The notes beneath the pieces are model-generated. The model searched no databases and had not been told where the DNA came from. It saw nothing but the letters and a program-made list of their open reading frames with translations. Position numbers and translations under genes: made by a program. Positions 1 through 8,600 of a DNA stretch of 27,402 bases are shown here, in pieces. This DNA is from a virus. Each line of letters begins with the position of its first letter. Within the stretch, counting starts at the first letter, position 1. The stretch covers positions 1 to 27,402 of the IMG/VR virus record IMGVR_UViG_3300027736_000207; one strand, given 5' to 3'.

Positions 1-136
1 CAATCAGCTCGTTACCAGAACTCTTGAGTAGCTTGATGTGCTCATTGGCCGCGTTGAGTTCGCGTTCGATGTTCTCAGCTACTATTTGTAGATCGTAAAT
101 GTTACACGCCGCATCCGTCCTCGGTGTATCGCTCAC
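1..136 (-). CDS. Small phage protein, MSDTPRTDA family, partial (runs off left edge)
   Basis: Reading from a GTG start at 136, the first 45 codons are open and leave the window at base 1, so the C-terminus is missing. The product begins MSDTPRTDA and continues with a helical stretch containing ERELNAANEHIKLLKSSG. Both segments match the gene just upstream (133-360), so the two are tandem paralogues. The GTG overlaps the TGA stop of that gene as GTGA, which suggests coupled translation. MSDTPRTDA openings recur in small phage proteins of unknown function, so I assign none. The start is well supported by the paralogue match; length and function are unknown. Confidence 0.7.
   Translation of the reverse strand, partial: MSDTPRTDAACNIYDLQIVAENIERELNAANEHIKLLKSSGNELI
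51..67. repeat. 17-bp direct repeat, copy 1
   Basis: The sequence gcgttgagttcgcgttc occurs here and again at 254-270. On the - strand it encodes the shared ERELNA part of the two MSDTPRTDA paralogues. Exact DNA identity here, against divergence in the middle of the genes, suggests a fairly recent duplication or local conversion. Confidence 0.8.
111..136. repeat. 26-bp imperfect direct repeat over the gene starts (second copy 335-360)
   Basis: Bases 111-136 and 335-360 differ at only three of 26 positions. They cover the start codon and the MSDTPRTDA codons of the two paralogues, and one of the differences changes the start from ATG to GTG. The conserved block is coding, so protein-level selection alone could explain it. 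Confidence 0.75.
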
Positions 137-360
137 GGCTTGGCCTCCTTGGCTTTGCGCCACTTCTCAATCTCCATGTGCCACCCCATAAAGGCGGCAG
201 CAGCGCATAGCGCATCACCCGCCTCCTCCAACCGCTTGATGCGGTCGTTTGCTGCGTTGAGTTCGCGTTCAAGTTGCCGAGCAAAATCGGCATCGCAAAC
301 CCGATACTTAGAATCATGCGGAAGGAATGCTTCGGCATCCGTCCTCGGGGTGTCGCTCAT
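133..360 (-). CDS. Small phage protein, MSDTPRTDA family (complete paralogue)
   Basis: This 75-residue protein starts MSDTPRTDA, has a predicted helix with QLERELNAANDRIKRLEEAG at about residues 29-48, and ends in a basic KWRKAKEAKP tail. The ATG overlaps the TGA of the upstream gene (ATGA, 357-360), and its own TGA overlaps the GTG of the next paralogue. The helical part has a coiled-coil-like spacing of L and I. Nothing indicates an enzyme. It lies in a run of small genes downstream of the recombination pair, a usual place for accessory early proteins. It is probably real because of the tight junctions and the paralogue; function is unknown. Confidence 0.75.
   Translation of the reverse strand: MSDTPRTDAEAFLPHDSKYRVCDADFARQLERELNAANDRIKRLEEAGDALCAAAAFMGWHMEIEKWRKAKEAKP
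254..270. repeat. 17-bp direct repeat, copy 2
   Basis: Exact second copy of the 17-mer at 51-67, lying at the same place in the complete paralogue. Confidence 0.8.
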
Positions 361-584
361 TTCACCTCCTTCGCTTTCGATTTCCCCTCTTCAATAATTG
401 CCATCACGCACCGCTTCTTTACGCCGATAGCCTTCGCCACGTATTCCAAGCTCTGGCCTTCGTTCCATAATTTCCAGGCGCGTTGGGCATTGTATGCCGA
501 CGAGTTCATCCGGGATGTCACCGCAGCCGGATGAGGGAAGCTGATCCAGCCACGGGCCACTGCGTTTTGGATGAGTGAGTTCAT
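357..584 (-). CDS. Small helix-turn-helix-like protein
   Basis: A 75-residue protein. Residues about 43-68 (EGQSLEYVAKAIGVKKRCVMAI) fit a helix-turn-helix: a helix, a short turn around IGV, then a recognition-like helix rich in K and R. The N-terminal half has no recognisable motif. Start and stop overlap the flanking genes by 4 bases (ATGA at 581-584 and 357-360), so it is translationally coupled to both. A DNA-binding role, perhaps in early gene control, is inferred from the motif only. There is no operator evidence. Confidence 0.65.
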   Translation of the reverse strand: MNSLIQNAVARGWISFPHPAAVTSRMNSSAYNAQRAWKLWNEGQSLEYVAKAIGVKKRCVMAIIEEGKSKAKEVK

Positions 585-835
585 GGGCGTTTCTTTTGAA
601 TCTTCAATCCAGCTTTTTTACACAGACCACAGATCACGCTCGGAGCGCGGCCGAACTTCTTGGACAGTTCTTTGTAGGAAAATGTTGGGTTGTCTTTCAC
701 GAACCGCTCGATGGCTGCCTTCTCTTTCTCGGTCATCGGGCTCCAACCTTCTTTAGGTTTCTCGACTACAACGGTTTTCGTGATCGTGGGCTGTGGGCCC
801 ATCAGGCGTTCAATAGCTTCACGCGACAGGTTCAT
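581..835 (-). CDS. Small DNA-binding-like protein (HTH type)
   Basis: From the ATG at 835 the product is 84 residues beginning MNLSREAIERL. The C-terminal half contains EKEKAAIERFVKDNPTFSYK followed by ELSKKFGRAPSVICGLCKKA, a helix, turn, helix pattern like Myb or homeodomain-type HTHs that sense gene order as 'wait for partner, then bind'; such small proteins are frequent in phage early regions. The frame stays open to an ATG at 883, giving 100 residues. I prefer 835 because it overlaps the exonuclease gene by only 17 bases rather than 65, and the extra N-terminus looks like read-through. Neither start has a clear Shine-Dalgarno sequence. Function beyond likely nucleic-acid binding is unknown. 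Confidence 0.65.
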   Translation of the reverse strand: MNLSREAIERLMGPQPTITKTVVVEKPKEGWSPMTEKEKAAIERFVKDNPTFSYKELSKKFGRAPSVICGLCKKAGLKIQKKRP

Positions 836-1613
836 CTTTGAGAATCCAGGTGGGTGATTGAATGATTTGAATGGAATCCCCATTGTAGCCGGGCCATGAA
901 TCCGTGTCCTCGCAGACCATCCACTGGCGAATCCACGACTGCCATGTGGTCGATCCTTTGTCTAGCGAATCGGTGTCCAGCTGGTAAACGGCGACCGCGT
1001 AGGGCGCCTGGTCTTCGACGCAGACCCACTGCCATGCGCGGGTCTCGCCAGTGATATCCCGGAAAAGGTCCCGGTAGTACGCCGCCTGCACGTCGTAGCG
1101 CAGCTGACCGATCTGCCGGCGGAACCCGGCCTTGCTAGCATCCCTCGTTTTCTTGAGATCGACGATTACCGGCGTCGCATCTGGAAGCCAGTCGATCAGG
1201 CCCTTGCGGTCGCAGCCCTCGAACTCGCCAAACATCCCGACCTGGGCCTTACCCGGCTCGGCCAGTAGGCGGCCGGCGACCGGGTGTTCACGGACGGACT
1301 TAACCATGCGCTCGACAGTCTCGATCGCGTCCTGCTTAAACACGGTGACCCGGCGGTACTCCTGGTCCTCTCGCCAGGCGCGTGCTTCCTTGGTTCTGAA
1401 GTCGTCGTAAGGAGATGTGGTCCAAAGGTACGGCGTCCCGAGGACCTTGTGATCCAGCAGGGAGCCGATCGCCATGGCCTCGGACGGCTCGCGTTCTTCC
1501 TCGAAGCCAATCATAGCGTGCGCTGGCGACCGACTGAACGCCTTGAGGCTTGAGATGTTGATCGCCGGGTGACTGCGGTAGGTGTTTACGTCGATGGGGT
1601 GGACTAACTTCAC
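819..1613 (-). CDS. RecE-like PDDEXK exonuclease
   Basis: This 264-residue protein resembles the exonuclease VIII/PDDEXK family of phage nucleases, which resect double-stranded DNA 5' to 3' and leave a 3' strand for an annealing protein. Visible signatures: SSLKAFSRSP near residues 21-30; a GSLLDH motif at 50-55; then GLIDWLPDATPVIVDLKKTR, where D141 and D152-L-K154 fit the metal-binding D and D-x-K residues; and the helix QLRYDVQAAYYRDLF (170-184) with Q176 and Y180 fitting the QxxxY motif. It is coupled by an ATGA overlap (1610-1613) to the upstream recT, the usual partner of such nucleases. The family call is strong; polarity and substrate are inferred from relatives. Confidence 0.88.
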   Translation of the reverse strand: MKLVHPIDVNTYRSHPAINISSLKAFSRSPAHAMIGFEEEREPSEAMAIGSLLDHKVLGTPYLWTTSPYDDFRTKEARAWREDQEYRRVTVFKQDAIETVERMVKSVREHPVAGRLLAEPGKAQVGMFGEFEGCDRKGLIDWLPDATPVIVDLKKTRDASKAGFRRQIGQLRYDVQAAYYRDLFRDITGETRAWQWVCVEDQAPYAVAVYQLDTDSLDKGSTTWQSWIRQWMVCEDTDSWPGYNGDSIQIIQSPTWILKDEPVA

Positions 1614-2596
1614 AGCGCACCTCCCGCCTTCACCACTGCACGGCCGATACCGCGCTTATTCCGGATGATCCACTGCTTAATCTCGGGCGGCAGGTCCACG
1701 GCCATCGGGAAGGTATCAGCCTCGGGCCACCAGTTCAGTTCACAAGCAAGCTTCGCCAGCTGCGGATAGGTGATACCGATCGCGGTTAAGGTTGACTCGA
1801 CTGTTTCCAATTCAGGCTCCGGTGTGGGAACGGGAGCGAGCGGGGCGGGTGCGGTCTCAACGATCTCCGGTGCGGGTTCAGGAGCGGCGGGAGCGGGCGG
1901 CTCCACGATGGCAATAGCCTCGGCTTCCTTCTTCTTGCGCGGCTTGGGCTCAACAGGCACAGGAGGCGTGGGTGTAACGTCCATGATGGATGAACTCACG
2001 GTGACCGACTGGACCACTTGCTGGGCCGCAGGGGTGTCCTGGACCTCTTCCGAGGTGTGCATACCGAGTGCGATCTCGGGCGCGTAGGTGCGGCACCAGA
2101 AAGCGCCAGCCCGGTACTGGAGCATCTGCTCCGGCATGGTCTTCCACTTGGAGCCAGACTTGCCGTACCAACCCTCGACCTTGGCCATGTTGATGTTCAC
2201 GAGGGCGCCAACGAGTTCCAGGTTGGAGTCGCGCTCGACTGCGAAGGCGCGGCAGCCCCACTCATCTGTCCCCTCTTTTCCAACCCAGCGGAAACGCATC
2301 GGACTGAACCGACCGCAGCTGTTGACGGTGGCGATCAAGAACGAGGCAGACCACGTTGGCTTGCCGTGGATAGGAACCATGGATTGCATGACAGCCATGA
2401 CCGAGGCGCCAATGCGCTGACTGAGTTCCAGCGCGATGATGCAGTTGCCCAAGTTGGCCTCGCCCCGGTAGGCGTCGGGAACAAGGGTGCTGGACGCAAG
2501 GGCCTTGGCCATGCGTTGGACTGAGACGAACGCGTTCTCCGAAGAGAAGGCGCTGAGAGGTTGTGCTTGCTGCGTTGCGACTGTTAGGTTGCTCAT
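1610..2596 (-). CDS. recT: RecT-family single-strand annealing protein
   Basis: A 328-residue protein. Residues about 20-185 carry the RecT-like core: AFVSVQRMAKALASSTLVP, NCIIALELSQRIGASVMAVMQ, IHGKPTWSASFLIATVNSCG, GTDEWGCRAFAVER, KWKTMPEQMLQYRAGAFWCR and a closing SEEVQD. Proteins of this family coat single-stranded DNA and pair complementary strands during phage recombination. After residue 200 comes a Pro/Ala/Glu-rich linker with a basic PKPRKKKEAE patch (about 207-265), then about 65 residues forming a separate C-terminal segment with CELNWWPEADTFP, which is not part of the core. It is the first gene of the small-gene block, overlaps the exonuclease by 4 bases, and has no visible Shine-Dalgarno sequence. 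Confidence 0.9.
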   Translation of the reverse strand: MSNLTVATQQAQPLSAFSSENAFVSVQRMAKALASSTLVPDAYRGEANLGNCIIALELSQRIGASVMAVMQSMVPIHGKPTWSASFLIATVNSCGRFSPMRFRWVGKEGTDEWGCRAFAVERDSNLELVGALVNINMAKVEGWYGKSGSKWKTMPEQMLQYRAGAFWCRTYAPEIALGMHTSEEVQDTPAAQQVVQSVTVSSSIMDVTPTPPVPVEPKPRKKKEAEAIAIVEPPAPAAPEPAPEIVETAPAPLAPVPTPEPELETVESTLTAIGITYPQLAKLACELNWWPEADTFPMAVDLPPEIKQWIIRNKRGIGRAVVKAGGAL

Positions 2597-2605
2597 ACGT
2601 CAGTC

Positions 2606-2634
2606 AACGTATGGCAAGTGCCACGCAACGTCAA
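2606..2634 (-). promoter_or_regulatory. Candidate promoter with palindrome upstream of recT
   Basis: The 45-base gap before recT holds, on the - strand, TTGACG (2629-2634) as a fair -35 element and, 17 bases on, TACGTT (2606-2611) as a poor -10 element. Between them is a perfect palindrome TGGCAAGTGCCA (2612-2623), placed where a repressor would block RNA polymerase. If the -10 is right, transcription would begin within a few bases of the ATG at 2596, giving a leaderless mRNA; this fits the absence of a ribosome-binding site. The weak -10 keeps this tentative. Confidence 0.3.
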
Positions 2635-2641
2635 TACAGGA

Positions 2642-5600
2642 TTATCGGATTCCCACTGATTTTTTCGATTTTGCGTTCGCGATATCCTCGATGCGGTTCA
2701 GCTGTCGCTTGGTCGCTGTCGCTGGGTCCAGCTGAGAGATACGAGTCTTAAGCTCGACCGCTCGCACCTCCTGCATCCTGGTCAACTCCTCTGGTGTAGC
2801 CTGCCGTTCCACGCGTCCAAACTGATGGAACCGATTGTTCTGTTGTGTCGCTGGAGTCCATCCGGTTTTAGCCAGCACCTGGTAAGCGCGGTCAGTTTCA
2901 TTGCCGCCCACGATTGCGCTGCCACCCGTCAGGATTGACATAATACGTTCCGTGGCGCGCGGTGTACCCACTGGGTCTCCGAGGAAGTTACGGTCAACCT
3001 TTCCGCTCCACGGTGTTGGCGCCAGGAGGTTTATGAACGTCTGGTCCTTCGGGTTGAACTGCGCGCCGGACATAGCGGTGAGTTCACGCACCAGGGGTCC
3101 AAACGGAATCAACGGGCTCACGGCGCCGGCCACGATCTTGCCTAGATCAGGGGCTTGCCGGTAGGTTCCTGACCCGATTAGTCCAGATGCGGTGCGGCCT
3201 TGCGCTACTGCGGAGTAGGCTCCGTAAGCTAACGCTCCAGCCATGTCTTTGGCGGTAAGCTCTCGGGGCTCAAACTTCAGGCCCTTCTTTTTAGCAGCGG
3301 CCTCAGCCTTCTGATTCAACCGATTACGTCGCGCCACCTGGTACTGAAGTTCTCCAACCCCGGCGAGCGCCGGCCGTGCAATCTGGATTGGCCCCGTGTT
3401 GAGCGACACGCGCAGTATCTTTCCGCCTGGAAGGTCAAGTTCCATGGTGTTCGGCTTGTGGCCATCACGTTCCCATAGGTCAGCTTCCTCTTTGTCGTCT
3501 GGCCATTTAGTGAACACTCGCAGGGCGCCAGAGAGAACCAAGGCAGCCAAAGCGCCGGAAAGCCCGAGTCCAGTCGCGGCCTCAATCTTACGCTGAGTCC
3601 GATCTTCAGGGGTTTTATACCAAGCGGAACCCTCAAACGAACTCGGGACGAACCCCCCGCCAGCGAATGTCAGGGCGCGATTGATGCCGATCGCGATCGC
3701 GTTAGAGAACCGCCCGACAGGGTTTGGAATACCAGCTTTTGCTAGCCAGTCATTTGCACCCTTCATTCCTTTTCCAATCTGCCCTCCAAGGCCCCCAGTC
3801 TCTTCAACGTTCCATCCGATTGTGGATCGAAGATCCTGGGTAACCTGCTTCAGGTTATCGACGTCGAGTCCAGCAGCTTTAATCCGCTGGTACTGCCTGG
3901 CGCGTACGACATTCCATGCAGCAGCACGACGCTCTTTCGGAGTGATGTTGGGATCGTCTCCGACAAGAGCTTGCGCCATCGCATACTCAGCGGTCGCATC
4001 TCCAAGTGCAGCACGGGCAGCTTTGCGTGCCTGCTTCGGGTCCATTCCTTGCAGTCGGAACTGAGACTCCGCCCATGCCCCAATCTCTTGCTGCTCAGCA
4101 AGCGTGCCCTGGAGCGCGTCCAGCGCAGAGGCGTACCGATACGACAGCTGCACGATCCCAACCATCCGAAGCATGGTTGCACGAGCGTAGTCGCCGCTCT
4201 TTGCGTACTCGGTCGCCTTGGCGTTAATTCGATCGAGAGCCCTGATTCCACTCTGGATACCCATGATGGTATCGCGTTCGGCGCGTCCTTTGGCAGCTTC
4301 CAGCGCAGAGGTGAGCGCCATATTTAACGACTGGAACCGGGCCTTATAGGAATCCTCCAGGGCGGTCCCAACGTCTTTCCACAGACGCGTCTGTCGATTT
4401 GCAGACTTGTCAGCATTGTACCTTCCGACCGCCGCTGAGACGGCGCGCGTCGGAGTGTAGTAGAACATCTGCGTGAACGTATCTATCAGCTGCTTTGTGG
4501 CGAAGCTGGGCTTGAACAGCAGCTCAGCGGAAACAACCTCGTTGATCGCCCTGGCTCGGTTCTCTTTGTTTCCACGGATCGGAATAGTCATCGACGCCCA
4601 ACGCCTCTGGATCTCACGCATGATGTCAGCGCGTTTCCCGAGGTTCATTGCGGCCTTGATATCGTCGGTTAATCCTTTCTTCTTTTCCTCCTCGTTGGCT
4701 GTGCTGAGTTCCTGCTCCAGGCGCGCTAGGTCTCGAAGACGGCTAACCTCGGCGTCAGTTGGGATTTTCCATCCAGCCTTCTTAGCAATGCTTTGAAGGA
4801 GCGCCGCCGAGTCCATGCCACCGGCATTCACGAATTGCTCGATTTTCTTCCAAAGCGGAGTGCCCGGACCAAAATCTCGAATTTCGTTCGGGGTCAGCTT
4901 CTCAACCGCCTGGCTTAGCGCGGTGATTCGCGCTCGCTCAAACTTCACCTGGAACGCTTTGGCCAGCGCAATTCCAGTCTTGTCAGCTAACGCTTGGTCG
5001 ATCGCGAGTTCACTCAACAGAGCCTGCGAGAACGCCTTAGCGAGTTGTGCTTGTGTGCCTTGCGGAGTCTCCAGCACGCGCTTCACGAGGTCGCTCATCT
5101 TAGGAACCAGCCGTTGCAACGCGGGATTCTTAGCCACACTCTCGGCGATGCGCTGGTCCAGTAGTCCGGCACGGATACCACCGGCCAGTCGATTGACAGC
5201 CTTGGCGCGATCCGCAGCGACTTGAGCGTCGGTCTTCGGCTGAGCTAGATCGAACTTCACGTCGTTGGCGCCTACAATCTGGCTCACGACCGAGTTCTCG
5301 GATTCCATCATCCGCTCGGTGAGGTGAGTCCACACAGCACCCTGCATCCATTCGTCGGTCAGCTTCTCGGCCGCCGTGATCTGATTCAGCTTGCCGGTCA
5401 GGAACGCGAGCTTCTCGGCTCGGGTCTGAGTTGCCATCTTGAGAAACTCATCACCATTCAAGTAGGTCTTAGCGACCCGCTTTAATAGATCACGAGTCGC
5501 TTGTGAGCGGTAACGCGGATCCTCGGTGATGCCGGCGTTGATTAGCCTCTGGAGACGATCACTGGCCGTGGTGGGTCCAGACTTAGTCTTCACGTCCAAG

Positions 5601-8600
5601 AAACTGTTCAGCACTCGCTGACGTGCCAGTTGGACCTGAGAACCCACGTTCGCAGTAACCATCTGCATCACGCGAGCCTTGGCCTCAGGGGACGCTCCGG
5701 CGAGGTCCATGATCTGAGCCACTGCATTCAGCTGCTCTCCGATCACGCGACTCATTTCAGCGTTCGGCCGCTGAACCAAACGATTGAGGTCGATCTTCGG
5801 TGGCGCGGGAGGTGCGACTTTTTTCTCGCCAAACTGGACTCCTTTAAAGCGTCCACGGATTACATCCTGGGCGAGCTTCAGGGTGGTCGGCGAGTAGTTG
5901 AGGAACCCATCTCGAATCGTGCGCCAGTGAGCGTACTCGGGAAGGTTTAATCCATCCTCGATCGACTGTGGGGTCGGCTCATCACCGGCCGCTTTAGCTT
6001 CTCGATACTGCTGCATGAGAGCCATATCGCCAGTCGCTTCAGCCATCATGGCCGCCCATCCAGCGTTGAACTCAGCATCCTTAACTGCGTCCTCGGTGGC
6101 TTTCTGAACCTTCGCCTGTGTTGCGGGAGTGGTCATTAGTGCGAGGCGAGCATCAGGCGTGAGCTTCTGTGAAGGAACCTTCGGGGCTTCTGTTACGCCT
6201 AAAGCCAGCGCGTTCTCAATGATCTGCGCGATGGCTTCATCTTCCAGGGCCTGCCGCTTGGCCGCCTTGTTATTCTTCGCAGCTGGCGGTTTCACCTTGA
6301 GGCGTCCTTGGACAGCGCGGTAAACCCGACCTCCGGTGTCGGCTAGAGCCATGACTCCAAGCTGCTCAACTACCGGCTGTAGCTGAGGGTTCTCACCGAC
6401 GATTTTATCGATCTCAGTTTGTGTGAACTGGCCGCGATAGGCTGACAGAATCCTGTCTAGGATTTTCGCAACTTCCCTACCATTAAAGGTATCGGAATAG
6501 ACTGACGTAAGGTAGCCTGTAACGTTTCTCGCAAACGCCACGAAGTCTTTCACTGAAGCGTTCAGGCTTGCCAGCTGGCGACCTGCCTCGGAAGCCTCAG
6601 ACTGACCAATACGGTAAAGCTCATCTCGTGTTTCCTGGCTAAATCCATCGGCGACTGAAAACTGGTTTCGCAGTGAATTGATCAGCGCGAACATCGTGTC
6701 ACCGCGACCGTCCGCCTTGGCTTTGATGAACTTCTCCTTGGCGATTTTGATAAGCCTTCGGCCGGCGTCTTCTTGATCCAACCCTTCGACTGGAGCAAAC
6801 AGGTTTTCAGTGATGGGGCGGAACTTAACCCCAGCTTCGTTGAAAGCATCAGTTGCCAACTGAACACCAGCGTCGAGAACTTCAGGAGTAAGCGCCCGGC
6901 GACCAGCCACTGTGTCCTCAAACCCTCCGCGCTTCGTAGTAACCGGCTCCTCTGCTGTGCTGTAAATCATGCCGAAGTCGCTGCTCGGAGCTTCCTTCGC
7001 TATATTTTCCACATCCGCCAGGATCTCAGCGGTCGGTTCTACGGCAGATCCTTGAGCTTGATCCCACGCGTGTTGTAGCGCCGGACTCAGCTTAAGATTT
7101 ATGCTCGCGGCCCATTCTGATGCGGTCTGGATACCCTTACGGATCGCGACAGCAGCAAGGTCTGCAAATGCCTTGAGAACCCGGCGAGCGGATTCCTCAG
7201 GCGTCGGGCCTTCAGTGATGCCTGCCTTAGGGGTGATAGACTCGACGAACTGAGCGACCGCGTCCGATGCTTCGGCGACGGCGTCGCCTAGATCTATCTG
7301 CGTCTGCGCCTTCTCCTGGGCAGCCTTTGCTTCGGCAGCAGCACGAGCGGCAGCTTGGGCCTTTTGCTTACGAGCTTCGAGGTCTACGCCTTTTTCTCCA
7401 ACCAGGGCGAAGTCTTCGACCTGTGTACTGGAGATTAGGTCTCCCTGGTTCTGTCCAGCTGCGAGACGTGGCTTACGTTCGGTAGGAGCCGGACTTTCGG
7501 TAGGAAATTCAAACGCATCTCCTGGTCCACGATCAGGAAGTTCATCCACGAAGATCGTGTCGTTCTCAGTTAGTTGCTGAACTCCGAATTTATCCCCATC
7601 ACGAATCGTGTAGTCTCCATCTGGAGTGACAGCTGTAACCTCGAATTGTTCACCTTGAATCTTGAACTTGTCTCCAATCGCAAGGCTTCCGACAGACACT
7701 TCGACCGGGCCGTTAGGCTCGCCAGCATTTTGCATCCCCTCGGTTTGAGAATCTACGAAGGCTTCATCCTGCGCCTGCAAGAACGCGTCGAGGCCCATCG
7801 CCTCTTCGGCGCCGGCAGCGGCGGCCTTAGCCTCTTGCTTCATTGCGACCACGTCCCCCTTGCGGCCCCGTGCAGCCTTGTCAACTTCAGCCCAGAACTC
7901 GGACACACTCATGTCTCCGTACTTGCCGGGGTTTTCTGTGGCAAGCTCTGCGAGCAACTGGTCTGGCTGATTTCGGCTCGCTGTACCGCGTGACCTTCCT
8001 CCAAAGATTTTATTGAAGTACGGATCGAGCCTTGGGGCATCGTCGTAGAGGTCCTTGATTTTCTCTAGGCGCTTTTCCTTCTTGGCCTGAGACTTAGACA
8101 TGACGCCACCGAGGCTGATGATGTCATCTAGGATGTCTCCTTTGGACGCCCACTCACGGGCTTTCTTAGATTTAGGAGCCTTAGCAGCGGCAGGCTTAAC
8201 CGGAGTCTGAGTTACCGTAACCGCACCTGGGGTTAGTACGACGGTGCGTGTTGGAGAGGTGGGTGCAGCGACGGGAGGGGTGGGCGCCGGCGTCACCGGC
8301 CCTGGCTTATTGAAATCCAGCGTCACACCCTTACCAGCGTTCCGGAACACGCGAACTGGAGCGCCGCTGGAAATCTTCCGAAGAGCATTGTTGAGTGACT
8401 TTTCGGACTGCGCTTCAATCGTGACGTCCTCATCAACCTTGATGGTGTACTTCGGTTGGCTTCCACGTTCTTCAGGTGTACCAACGATCGACTTAGCGAA
8501 GGCAACGATTTCGCCAGTGTCACGATCAATCATCCCATCCACGGTGCGGTTCTGGAACGGGAACGTGCGTGAGGTGGTGGGAGTGACAGGAGTAGGCGTG

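Noticed and set aside
102-338. 78-codon - strand frame overlapping the left paralogues.
   Set aside because: It is a shifted reading of the 133-360 gene, which has the conserved MSDTPRTDA start and matching junctions.
2018-2524. 168-codon + strand open frame opposite recT.
   Set aside because: It is antisense to a clear RecT core, has no family match by eye and is a by-product of codon composition.
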